Source: Amphimedon queenslandica (lineage: Eukaryota; Porifera; Demospongiae; Haplosclerida; Niphatidae). From it: a stretch of 27,021 nucleotides of DNA. The translations under genes were made by a program, and so were the position numbers. The notes under the pieces were generated by a model that ran no database searches, had not been told where the DNA came from, and was given only the letters and a program-made list of their open reading frames with translations. The number at the start of each line of letters is the position of its first letter. Position 1 is the stretch's first letter. Positions 9,298 to 20,250 of this stretch are shown here, piece by piece. The stretch covers positions 200,281-227,301 of the forward strand of contig NW_003546300.1 in assembly GCF_000090795.2 (NCBI RefSeq), written 5' to 3'.

Positions 9298-10386
9298 AAA
9301 GCCTAGGGAGATTTGCCTCCCATAGCTCTATTGGACTTAGATTATTTAAGCACTGGAAGTACTGGGAGTTGAACTTTGACCCTTTTGAAGTCAGTCATGA
9401 CTGCCAGAGGAAGTTCTAGCAACCTGTCCAACCCACTTTAATTTTGAGCGAGGAAGGACACAAAAACGATAAAGGGCTTGCTTTATAAACCCATAATTCT
9501 GACAAAGCTATAGTGGGACACTTGTGGTCAGTGGTCCATGAATATCTTAGTGGTGACCACTAGAGTTGTACCAATTTGAGGTTTTTTGAAAATACCGATT
9601 ATCAATATTACTGTTTAAGAATCTACTAATTTACATACCAATACCGATATTGTTCACTATATATTAATTACAGAATTACAATGTTAAAAATAATTAAAAT
9701 TTTTAAAAAAATTATTTTTTGTTTATGATGGTTGTTTAGTTTTAAAATTTAAAATAATGTTCAAAATTAAGTAAATGTGTTTTGGCTCACTCGGGGGCAA
9801 GACGATTACGCTTTTTGTCATTAATGAGACCGCACCAGAAAAAGCCTTTCAGAAGGAACTGAAGTGCAATGGGAACTCTAGTATTTTAAAGCTGGTTTTG
9901 AAAGAAGTGAGAATTTTTCACTGTTGTCTCTCCACTGTGTATAACAGTTACTTTTATGAATATGAATTATTGGCTCAGACAAATACCTTTCAACCACGAA
10001 CACTTTCTAATTTCCAAATGGAAATTCCGAATAAAATATATTTTCTGGAAATTTAACCAATTTTAGACAATATTTTATTAGTACTTTAAATTTTAACTCA
10101 AAAGACGATAAATTTGCAGAAGCATAATATTCTGCTCATAAGTAGATTAGAGAATTCATACTTCTCTGAGACATATTAATATGAATGTGAAATTTCAAAC
10201 ACTACATTGATAAGAATTAAATCATGCCTTGCAAACTTAATACTAAGTATTGAAATTTCAAAAATACATTGGTAAACTTTGAAAATTCAAAACATAAAAA
10301 ATATACTTGTACATTACTTCAAACTATAACAAGAATACTTTGAAGTTTCAAACAATCAAAATAGTTTACATAGTTTTTATTTGAGT
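9298..10386. other. AT-rich interval with a hAT-like terminus and one unplaced ORF
   Basis: At 9560 the sequence CTAGAGTTGTACCAATTTGA begins a segment rich in ACCGATA-like motifs. This resembles the left end of hAT elements of the kind seen intact at 20251, but no partner end was found. An open frame at 9775-10056 (+, 93 codons) has no recognised motif. From about 10180 to 10350, GAAATTTCAAA-type motifs recur and resemble, in reverse complement, the tandem repeat at 25011. Confidence 0.35.
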
Positions 10387-10645
10387 TTAATCTGTGATAG
10401 CAAGTAACTTCTCCAAGTCTGTGATCATAGAAGCATTGGTGGATTCAGTCACAAGAACATTTCTCTCTTCGCCAATTCAGCAACAATACCTACATATAAA
10501 ACATAAATACAATCTATATTAGAGTTAAGCTGATTATTGACACAGAATCAATGTATAATAATTATTATTGATAACAAATATTGTTTTTAGCAATTCATTT
10601 ATATCGAAATTCAATGACATAGTACAGCATTTCATATACTATATA

Positions 10646-11000
10646 CTGTCAAACCTCTCTAGGACAGACACCTATGGGCCAGCCATTACTGTCCTTTATA
10701 CGGAGGTGTCCTTAAATCGGAGATTATCTAGTGCTAATCTGACCTGAAAATCCACCATTTTCTTGATGCGCATAAATTAGAAAGTCCGTTGCATGGGCCG
10801 TGTTCGTCCATTGGAAGTTAATTTGTACACGTGTAGATAAGTGACAACAGTAAATGTCGTCCATTATATGGAATAGAGAGGTTCTACTATATCAAGGTTC
10901 TTTTGAGCACTACTCAATTGCCTTATGGCTGGAACAAAAGCAACTGTACATTATAGAGAAGTGTCAGCTATTTCGGGTTCGTTTTAGAGAGGTTTGACTG
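10646..11000. mobile_element. 355-bp pogo/Tigger-like short element with TA duplication
   Basis: The ends are CTGTCAAACCTCTCTA (10646-10661) and TAGAGAGGTTTGACTG (10985-11000), inverted repeats differing at one position. They are flanked by TA at 10644-10645 and 11001-11002, the expected Tc1/mariner-class target duplication. CAGTCAAACCTCTCTA is the kind of terminus seen in pogo-type elements. There is no transposase ORF, so it is non-autonomous. It lies in the last intron of gene C. Confidence 0.85.
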
Positions 11001-12389
11001 TAGCTAGATTATTTCAAGTGGAATTAAATTTTCATGCAGGCTATACTCGCTAAATTTTTTTAAACCAATTAAAATATCAACAAAAATATAGCAAGGCACT
11101 AAAATTAATTATAATGAAAACTTAAACAACAAAAATTGGAGGCAACAAAATGAACCAGCTATTCGGCAGTCAAGTCATTTCAGTAATGAATATACAGTAA
11201 CTTCACCAGATGATATTTTTACGGAAAGAATATAGTCACCCTTCTCACTAAGTCTTGTTAGTAATGCGACTTCATGAGGGACCAAGTTCTCCATACTGTA
11301 AGTTAATAACTGCTTTTTCTTTTCCTCTGTACAAGCAATGAAGAAAGGAGCAGCTATAGGCAACAATACTGAATCTAATCAAAAATAAATTATTGCTGCC
11401 ATTTAATGCATGTACATGTAACTAATTATTATCTCACTGTCAAGTTTGTCACTGTTTTAAATATAAGCCAATTCAACATAAAAACCAGATTCTGACATGA
11501 CTTTTGATGTCTCTGAAAACAATTCTAAATTTGGTGGCACATGAAAGATTGCAAAATATTCAGTCAGTCCTGCAGCTGTGTTAACAGCTCCAATCATACA
11601 ATCATATGTAATAATCTAGTAAAAAGTGTTAATTTTGGAGAAAAGCATACCTCATACTCTTTAACGTTAAAAACTGACACCGAGAAACCAGGGTAATCAA
11701 TCAATTCAGTCTTCAAAACAGCATGAGAAATTGAGTCTGGTGACGTTTGTAGGCATAATACAAAACTTTCATGATGTTTAATGAGACACCCTTTGCTCTC
11801 AGAATTACCCAGATATACTAATCCTTCCTTTGCCTTGTTTATTATTTGAAGGAGAATTTGAGAAACAAAGAGGAGATGAACTTACTTCATTGCTCATTTG
11901 TAATAGTCTTGAAGTGATTGCAACCATTTATTCATCTAAAACTTTTCCCGAAGTTTTTCCTCTTGAGTAAATTCAGGGTACTTGACTGTCACTTCTTCCC
12001 AATTTAAAACTCCTACCAGTTCAATAAACTTTCACGAACTTTCTGCACATTTACCATTTAACTTCTGCAACGACAACTCCCCTTCATAAACTTTATAGAA
12101 AAGACTTGATATTTCTGTAGCATCTAAGTTACATAATCCCCTATAATGGCTTCCCTTACAATCAGCCTTAGTACAGCTATCAGTCTCATCTTTAGAATGT
12201 TTCTTTATATTGCCACTTTCATACTTCTTAAAAATTCCTAGTAAATAGCATAATTACGGTTACTGATTGATGACAATAGAGATACCATGTTTCCATCTAA
12301 CTGTTTTTTCTATACAAGTAATAGCAGAATGTAATGATGTTTGTGGAATTTACAATAACAAATGAAATTGACAGATTTACTATAATTAG

Positions 12390-12597
12390 TACCATACAGT
12401 GGGTTTTTTCCAGGATAACAAATTTCGCGAACTATGCAGATTTTTCAAAATTAGCAAAATAAAATAATTATTCTTTGAAAATAAATACAATACGGTACAA
12501 GATGGCAGAATAATGGAAATTTACGAAAATTAATTGCACAAACTTTCGGATATGGGTCATTCGCAAAATTATTTGCAAAAAATTCTCTATACAGTAC
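12390..12597. mobile_element. About 208-bp TIR element, TATAGNGG-type family
   Basis: The left end TACCATACAGTGGGTTTTTT and the complement of the right end, TACTGTATAGAGAATTTTTT, pair imperfectly; the sub-terminal parts contain TTTCGCGAA and TTCGCAAAA. The termini resemble the short elements at 23935 and 24463. The interior is AT-rich and non-coding, and a TA target site is likely. It lies between exons 5 and 6 of gene C. Confidence 0.5.
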
Positions 12598-13455
12598 GAA
12601 TTACTACTTATTAAGTTATGGTCATCATGAGAGTGGTAGCACATGAGTTTCTCCAGTCTGTCCTTTTTTCAGGAGGCTCACAAGAGGCATCCATCTCAGC
12701 AAGTGTGTACAGCCTCATCCTACACAAATGAATCTTAGAAAATTATATTTATAAAATTTATGCTTATCTAAAAATAACATACCTAATCTTGAGTTTTCAC
12801 TTTACTGGTAAACTCACTTACTTTGTTATGGCAATGAGCCAAGTGTTGAACTTGCTCATTGGAGAGGCCATGATGCACACTAACAAGCCTGTGATTTTAA
12901 AGGAAATGAGATGACATGTCACAATCTAACAGGATTTCCTGAAGAGAAATCCTAGAGTGATTCCGACCACTGACTGTCTCATAATGGTAGGCTTCAGCGT
13001 GTGCAGCAACAAAGGGCTCTTCAGTAGGCAACTTTACAATTGTGATAACATCTATAGTTGAGTTTGCTAGCATCTCTTTCTTAAGAAGACAGACATGAAA
13101 ATCAAGTTTTCTGATTTGATGCATTAGTGTTGGCTCAACAAGACAAGAAACTGGGAGTTTATATGGACCTACATGTTATCAATAAAACAGACAATACATG
13201 TGCAGAGCCTGAAATTACATTCAAACTATGTTCAGACATTGTGTCTGAACAATGATAATCTCATCTGCTATATATATCAAATAGTCAGAATTTCTTATAG
13301 AATTTAGGCATACTCATTATGCAGCTTCTTGTGAGTGGATTGTGAAGTTGCTTAAAAATTGAATCAAAAACCTAGTCCTATAGCACAAGGTATTTAGCAA
13401 AAAAAAATAAGAACAGAATTCACCAAGTTTACAATTTGTCCCGATGCATATAGTG

Positions 13456-13653
13456 TATAGCTTGAAATTTTCGTTGGTCGATATTTTCGTAATTTGCTCC
13501 TAGTGGGAAATTTATGATTTAATTTTCATGGTTGACAGTTTACATAGCCTGTAAAGGGATGGCACTTCAAAGATTTCCTGGTTTAAATATTGTGGGCAGC
13601 CCTATAACCATGAAAACAACGAAATTTACATTCCATGAAAATTTCAAGCTATA
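13456..13653. mobile_element. 198-bp TIR element with TATAGCTTGAAATTTTC ends
   Basis: TATAGCTTGAAATTTTC (13456-13472) and its exact complement (13637-13653) form 17-bp perfect inverted repeats, the outermost TA probably being the target duplication. Further inside, TTTTCGTTG and CAACGAAAT blocks also pair. Non-coding, in the intron between exons 3 and 4 of gene C. Confidence 0.8.
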
Positions 13654-13902
13654 TGGTACATGTTCTTAGGCTGTGTAAACAGTTTAAGTTGATTGCGATC
13701 AAATTTTAATAAATTTTTTACAGGCTGCTCAAAAATCAGGCTTAAGTCCTTGTAATAATTATAGCACAGCAACTTTAGCCAAATGTTGTCAGAAATGGAA
13801 AGTAGAAAATTATCCATTTTTCCTGATACATACATGTGACATGTTCTTATGTTGTATAGAACTTTTGATCTAATTCCAACAAAATTTGAATATGTATACA
13901 TT

Positions 13903-14129
13903 TGTGACCATAATTGACAAAAGGTACCTTATGGCGGATAGGAAAATTGGTCTTTATAGCCTAAAAAATCCAACTTCCTGAGCTCCAATTATCATAAAAT
14001 TACTCCAGAGGATGCAAAAAGTTACTATGTAACTTTGAGAAACAATTGTTGACCAGCAGAGCACGCACAGGTTGTTATTTATGAGTTTAAAAATCCGCCA
14101 TAAGGTACCTTTTGTCAATTATGGTCACA
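13903..14129. mobile_element. 227-bp short element with perfect 37-bp inverted repeats
   Basis: Positions 13903-13939 and 14093-14129 are exact inverted complements over 37 bp, beginning TGTGACCATAATTGACAAAA and ending GGCGGAT. They contain the palindrome GGTACC. No mismatch is visible, in contrast with the other short elements here, so this is probably the youngest insertion. The interior of 153 bp is non-coding. No convincing target duplication longer than TT was found. It lies in the same gene C intron as the element at 13456. Confidence 0.88.
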
Positions 14130-14629
14130 TTTTAGAAGTTGCTCCAAATGCCATGTACTCTGTTGCAGTGCTTGTGAGCTCATGAAACTCATACTGACAT
14201 AGTATGCTTATGGGAAACTTTGCAGTAGGACATGTTGTCGTGTTAAATTGCTTTCAATAAATTTATTTTAATAACAGTGTTTAGACAAATGGTGGACAAA
14301 AACAATTGAACAAAACAGTAAGATTACATGTACTTCAGGTTTTGCATGTTGCATATATTGTACGCATTGTATACAATCTGTGCAGAAACAATGTACAAGC
14401 TAAAATCAGACATGGGTCAAGGACTACGAAATGTACTTAAACACAAACACTCAAATGTATTAGAAGTACAATCACAAGCACAACCTCTAGCTTTAACATA
14501 AGTGCCTAAGTACAAGAAGTATTCTCCATGCATAGTGCCTAAGTACATTTGAATTAATAAGTACTATATATTCACTAAGTGTAATAATAAAATAAAATTA
14601 TAATTACAGTTGTTATTGAATAACCTTAC
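14130..14629. other. Remainder of the gene C intron between exons 3 and 4
   Basis: No coding block is visible. A short direct repeat, TAAGTGCCTAAGTACA and TAGTGCCTAAGTACA, occurs near 14500 and 14535, and TACATGTA occurs near 14326. Confidence 0.4.
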
Positions 14630-15876
14630 CAACAAAATATTTAATCCAAAGAGTATGGGGGATATGAATCATATCGTTTTCTAGAAGTAGTTTCACCAGC
14701 GAATCTCTTCTGTGTATTCTCGTTTAAAGGTGTTGCTATAGCTGCCACAGGTCTCTTCCTTGATGATTCCACTTCCATGGCTTGGCCTGACATTCCACAC
14801 AGAACAAGTGGTCTATTTCATGCTTCATCTGAAGAGCCTAGGCTAGTTGAAGTTATGTAGATTCCTTCAGGAGACAGTTGTGGGGCTATTGAGAACTTCC
14901 ATACCTTTTACCTTTACAAAGCCTTCAGCTGTAGTGGCACCCTCAAAAAATTTAGTTAATTTATTTTGATATATATCAAAACTTTCCAAATTCAAAGCTG
15001 GTGGGTTTGCAGGACTTGCAACAGTTAAGAACTACAAGGAAATATGCATTGATAGATTTAGCTACAAATTCATAGTTTAATTGAATGCAGAAATACTAAG
15101 GGGTGGCTTTCTGAGTGTAATGTGAGGTAAAGATATCAGTGTTCTTAGTTGAGCCATGAATACATGTCAGCATTTGGGACACCTACATGAAGTCAATACT
15201 GAGGTAATTGTAACATAGATAGTGTACAATGATTGTAACAAGTCCAATAAAAATTGTTTGTTTTGAATTTTTGAAGTGGCTTAAAAATTGGGAAAAGCCA
15301 TGTTATTATTCTTACTGTCTATTGTGTTGTAAATAAGATATTGTGCATCACAGATAAATGAATGAAATTGAAGATAGAAAGGATATTAGACACACATGTA
15401 AAAGCCATGGCAGCTGTAAAAATTACTAATAGCTAGTGACAAATTTTATGCTGCCAAGTGTCATTAAGGTAGCTATCAAACATTCAGATACTATGAAACC
15501 CAAGCAAAAGTACTCACTACAATGAAATGCTTTCCTTCTCTCCTGAATAGACGTGCATTTACACCAGGACCAATAAGTTTCTCTGCCTCAGCACCCGTAG
15601 CCAACATTCTACTCCCACCTTTCTAAAGATACAAATGATTCACATTAGGTCTAGTTCCCCTACCTCGTTCAAACCACCAGGACTTCTTGAAATTTATTTC
15701 CTATTCTGCTGTCAATGCCATCATTACTGGTATAGCATAACTCCCTCAGTCTATGGTCGTTTCTAACTAGACGACGTCTATATTGTATGGCATGTGGTAT
15801 GGTAACGTGCCACATGGCGCCAGAACAGGGGCAATAAGTAATTCACTAATAATAATTAAATTCGAGCATAATTATA

Positions 15877-18800
15877 TTATATTTTTATACCATTAACAAT
15901 GTTTTGTTGTATTTTAAAAGTTTCTGAGGAGGATAGTAGTCCTTTAAATTTTAGAAGGACACTTGTTCTAAGTATCCATGGAATATAATCTCCGTTATGC
16001 CTTTTTTGTGATGGCTTCCCCTTCCTATGGTAAATGCCATCGTACCATCGTATTTCTATTTCTTTGCTGTTATATCCAACGATATGGCCTATGACAGGGT
16101 TTGTGAGATCAATCATCATGTAATACAGCTACATACATCCCTTCTTTGATTTCGTCACATGAAACAATTACCATATCCTATCATAAATGCTTGAGTAACA
16201 GCATATACTGTTGTTGGCAGAAAAATAATCACCCCTTTCTATTTATCAATAAGTGCAGGCTGTGCTAGTGGTAGCGCCATCTATAAGTATGCATGAAAGT
16301 ATTAGTTTAATTTATACCTGTTGATCAATCTGCCCCACTTCTGTTGAATCTAACACTGTCAATACTTCTTCAAATGTACATTTTGATATCCTCTGCTGCT
16401 GCTATTTAGACATAATGGTGCAAGCCTATATAGAATGCATAAAGATGTAGAAACTATTGGGAAATATACACACATGCACCTATTTGCCTTTTACTGTGCA
16501 GTGATTAGAGGCTGTAGACTGTAGCTAAAAAAGCATCCTGGTGAATAAGCACTATGCATCACAAAGCTTTACAAACCTGTTTATTGCCATTTGATGTACA
16601 TGTAGCCGTTTTTGTTGGCTTTCTCTTTCCAGTAAAAACCTGTTACAGCTTTTTTACTATTTTGCTCAGTACATACATGTTCATATAACTACCTCAGGTA
16701 TGACTTTTTTGATGTCACAATTTCCAGTCAACTGCATCTGCTTGGTTCTGGAAGTAAGATTGAGTGACACTTTGCCATTTTCACTATGCCAGGCAATGGC
16801 CATGGAGTAGGATCTAATGGTAGCAATTATAGATATGTACATTAGTTGTTAATAGCAATACATCTACCATCTACATTAAAAAAGCTAAGCCAAAGTTGCT
16901 TAATAAATTTATTCCACCACTCCTTATGAAATTGAGACAGACACATTTTTAAAAACTATTTGCAAGTGCAGCAATATCCAGCTTGTCTCGCTTTGGACAG
17001 ATAATTGAAGGGCACAATCCTTGTACTTAATCCTATGGGAAAAATTTGCCAATTGGTGTCATAATTATACAAAGGTGAAAATAAATCAATATGTCTTGGT
17101 AGCCAAGAATCATTGCACCAATTTTTGTAGTGCATTTAAGCTTTAAGACCATCAGAACCTGAAATAAATCAAGTGTAGAGCAGACAGCATTAATTTAAAC
17201 AATTCATTACAAACTAAACTTATGACCAAACTGACCTAATTATGTGAGGATTAGAGTGATTCCATAATTCATCTGTAACAGGAAGAAACCATCCCTTAAC
17301 AACATAAATTTCCCTTAGGATAAAAACATCACGTACATTCTTGTTTGCTTCTTTGCAGCCCATAACTAGCTCTGTTTAGATTTAATGTCAATATGTATAT
17401 GACACATATTGAGTTAAACGTACCATCAACACTCAGTGCATTATTCTTTCTGAACCACCTTCCAAAGTTACCAAACATGGCATCAATGTCTTCATGTGTG
17501 TGTCCAACCATTAAGAAACCTACTTGAACCTATATCTATATAGATCAGCATTGACATGATGATAGCAAAAGCTATCCTTACCTCATCCAAAACTTTGAAC
17601 TGTAGCAAGAACGCAACGGTTTGTTCTCTTGTGCAGTGTTTTCAAGTTATAGAAATAAACGATGTGGCAAAGAATTTCCAGTCTCTCTCACATTTGCAAA
17701 GTGAAGTCATACTACCTACAATTAATGAATTTGTAATAATATTATGACCATTCTCATTACCTTAATTAGAATATTGCAGGTAAGATTTGGGTCATAAGGC
17801 CACTGAAAAAAGTCGAGAAATGCATAAGAGTAATGACCATGAATAATAACACCAGTAAGATGAGTCCTTAAGTGCCATAAATTTACATCAGACTTTTGTG
17901 GCCTTTTTGTATGAGGTAAGCTGGTTGAATTTTGATACATTCGATCAATAATGATGGACATCATAGAATAGTCTGTTTCTGCCTTCTCTCTTATCAAATG
18001 ATAACGTTTCCTCTGGTCCCTAAATTTTGATAAATCAAGGGCCAATAACTTATCATTCTACAGTACAGTGATTTAATGGTTAAAGCAGATTTTGACTCGC
18101 AAATTGCACCTCAGAAATTAATGTGTCCAAACATTTGGCAAATCACATGTACATGCATTAGCCAAAATTCAATGGTGCCTCAAGGATATTTTTGTGTGTA
18201 ACTTCAGTTGTAAATTACATTTGAAGTTTATTATGATCTTTCAAAAGTAGATTCAGTTCAGGAAGTCGTTCTTAATCCATTGTTTTCTCTTTTTCACATT
18301 TAATAATAGAGCAAGTATTACATTTAGTAAACTAATTCTCCTTTCATAATAAAGAATGCTATAGGAGTAATAAAAAAAGGAAGCACTTATCAGTATATTG
18401 GTCTATCAATGTGTACACATGATAAAACAAGCTAATTGTATTTACACAAAACAGCTGTATTACAGAATGGTTGTATCATGTACAGTATTATATCAATTTA
18501 GCAGTTAGTATTACTAGTATTTATATTGTCATCATTAATGCATCAATGATAAACTAACACACAATGCACTAGCTCTAATGCTATAAAATGATTTACTTTT
18601 ATTAATTTAAAAACAAGATCACAGACAATTATATTGACTTCTTACTTTTGGTATAAAAACCTCTGGAAAATGCTCTTCCCATATTCTAAAGAAATTGCTC
18701 TGGCTTACGGCCGTACTCCTGTCTTTCCTATTCTCAAAGTCCGTAATAATTCGCTGATAAATTGTGAGCTCGGAGAGATTGCTTGGCAAGTGCACAGAAA

Positions 18801-19125
18801 TCAAATGTGGTAGCTTATCTCCTACTGAGTCAAAATAATTCTACATTCAAGCCAAGTCCTCATTAGTTCTAAGTTGAGAAGAGCGTTATATTTCTTGAAC
18901 AATAGAAACAGTTCCAATAAGAAACCTTTTCTGTGCATTGTAGAAAGTGGAAGTGCTGATGACCAAATATCTCACCCATGCATTATGGCACATTCTTTCC
19001 ACTTACAAAGTAAGATATTTCAGATTCTTCTTGCCCATCAGGTCTTGCAATAGACTGAGTAGAGGAATGATTGTTCAAGTCTTCATTCAACCTCTTTTGC
19101 TTGGCTTCCTTAGATAATTTTTGCA
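15877..19125 (-). pseudogene. Gene B: VGHTHEDID-family (DUF7869-like) transposon protein, about 12 exons, decayed
   Basis: Minus-strand exons: 19125-about 18887 (ISYFVSGKNV, frameshift, CHNAWVRYLVIS), 18840-18646 (YFDSVGDKLPH, then FFRIWEEHFPEVFIPK), 18331-18219 (FTKCNTCSIIKCEKEK), 18019-17761 (YSMMSIIIDRMYQN, then LRTHLTGVIIHG), 17715-17582 (LENTAQENK), 17529-17424 (VQVGFLMVGHTHEDIDAMF), 17371-17236 (DVFILREIYVVKGWF), 17158-about 16960 (MHYKNWCNDSW), 16813-16693, 16639-16577 (VFTGKRKPTKTAT), 16401-16318 (FEEVLTVLDSTEVGQIDQQ), 16280-16209, 16177-15877 (DEIKEGMYVAVLHDD, then EIEIRWYDGIYH). Domain order matches the metazoan transposon family with SIIIDGMDQ, LDN-x-ENKN and VGHTHEDID motifs. Disablements include stops at LFL*LEN, A*MHY and DD*SHK, D to E in the LDN motif, and several indels. 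Phases agree at nearly all junctions. Family confidence is high; the role as integrase or transposase is inferred. Confidence 0.78.
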
Positions 19126-19146
19126 ATTAACTATGATAGGTTAAAA

Positions 19147-19172
19147 TGTCCATAATGGTGACATTATGGACA
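19147..19172. repeat. Perfect 11-bp hairpin with GTGA loop
   Basis: TGTCCATAATG (19147-19157) and CATTATGGACA (19162-19172) pair perfectly around a 4-nt loop. It sits just upstream of the first recognised exon of gene B and could be a fossil element end or a regulatory palindrome. Confidence 0.75.
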
Positions 19173-19303
19173 CTAATAAAACACTGGTGCACACCCATCC
19201 ATGTTCTCAATCGGAAAAGCATTCCAAGACTGATAACAATCCGCTATAAATATAAATATTTATTGGTCTAGTTATGATCAATCAAGTGAACATAAATAAC
19301 TTA

Positions 19304-19845
19304 CCGTAGGTCGGGATATAATCGCGGCTGCTTACTTTTGCGATAATAAAAACAAATAAAGGTTCAAATAAATACCATGGAAACCCATTGATTGTTGCTC
19401 TGACAATAAGACCACGTGTTTATACAATTACAGTGTTCAGCAGCAAATTATCTATTCTGGAGCTGCTTTATGAGAGCCATCTAGTCCTCCATCCGCCATC
19501 TTCTTGTATGGACCACTACCTTCGAGCTCTTTGCTGCAAATCCTTGCCGCTCCACTTGCTGGTGATAATTAGCCACACCCAAGTCAATAAATGGTGGAAA
19601 GTCCCAAAAATGGGCCAAGATATGGCGAGGCAGAGCGAGGAGAGTAGCTCTGGTTAAAACTGCTCCAAAGACACCTAGGATTAGTAACAGCAAGAAGAAC
19701 AACTACCATAGAACACTGCGACAGAGTCCTTTGCTATTAACATTGCGGGTTTTTCAATTGAAACTGCATCTGGTAACCATGATAATTGCTGAGTGTGGGA
19801 AAAAATTGCAAAAATAAGTTGCCGCAAATATATCACGACCTACGG
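19304..19845. mobile_element. 542-bp TIR element with CCGTAGGTCG ends
   Basis: The left end begins CCGTAGGTCGGGATATAATC and the complement of the right end begins CCGTAGGTCGTGATATATTT. They pair with few differences over about 39 bp, including GCGGC and TTTTGC blocks. The interior is more G/C-rich than its surroundings and has two overlapping open frames on opposite strands (19388-19657 and 19481-19702) without recognisable domains; I do not treat them as genes. No obvious target duplication. It lies upstream of gene B. Confidence 0.72.
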
Positions 19846-20250
19846 ATTTGTACAAACTTATAACATTTTTGTAGTAGTAGGTATTGTTGTCCATTAATTG
19901 TATAGATTCTTTACAAATGGTAACCAAGTAACATTAGGCAGCACATTTACTGACATTAACTTTAACAAAATTAGGCAAGAGGTTAAACAATATGGTGCAC
20001 AATTATTAAGGAGTTCATAGAATGCACTATGTACTTGGGTCGTATCCATTTATTTCATGTACTAATTTGACAACTAACTGAGATATTACTATGCCATTGC
20101 ATGTACAAATTCATTATACAAGCAGCTGAAAATACCTGTATCAGAGTGAAATGTACTGAAACTATTAGATCCATGAGTCTTGCTTTCCTCTACATTAACA
20201 ATCAAGTCAATATGCAATATTTATCCATAACTGTTTCGGTGAAAAATTTT
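19846..20250. other. Spacer without recognised features
   Basis: AT-rich sequence between the TIR element and the hAT element. I see no coding block or repeat in it. Confidence 0.4.

Larger units (their letters stand above)
10387..15815 (-). pseudogene. Gene C: uncharacterised gene of about ten exons, decayed
   Basis: Minus-strand exons with GT-AG borders and mostly matching phases: 15815-15664 (ATG, MWHVTIPHAIQYRRR), 15622-15518 (GGSRMLATGAEAEKLIGPGV), 15031-14630 (ESFDIYQNKLTKFFEG, then KRPVAAIATPLNENTQKRF), 13168-12822 (KLPVSCLVEPTLMHQIRKLD, later LVSVHHGLSNEQVQHLAHCH), 12719-about 12610 (MRLYTLAEMDASCEPPEKRT), 12237-11886 (CKGSHYRGLCNLDATEISSL), 11833-11651 (AKEGLVYLGNSESKGCLIKH), 11615-11438 (MIGAVNTAAGLTEYFAIFHV), 11374-11196 (FFIACTEEKKKQLLTYSMEN), 10489-10387 (TESTNASMITDLEKLLAITD). 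In-frame stops interrupt exons 3, 4, 6 and 8, and frameshifts occur in exons 1, 3, 6 and 10. About 700 residues in total. I recognise no domain. The ATG lies 61 bp after the stop of gene B on the same strand, so it may be a companion protein of that element. Confidence 0.6.

Noticed and set aside
9775..10056. 93-codon plus-strand open frame
   Set aside because: No recognisable motif; left as unplaced in a hAT-like flank, not called as a gene.
13644..13901. 85-codon minus-strand open frame between two short elements
   Set aside because: It lies in the gene C intron, overlaps the end of a short element and contains a local duplication (ACATGTTCTTA twice); no domain.
19388..19702. Overlapping open frames on both strands inside the 542-bp TIR element
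   Set aside because: No domain, no splice context, and both lie within a non-autonomous element.
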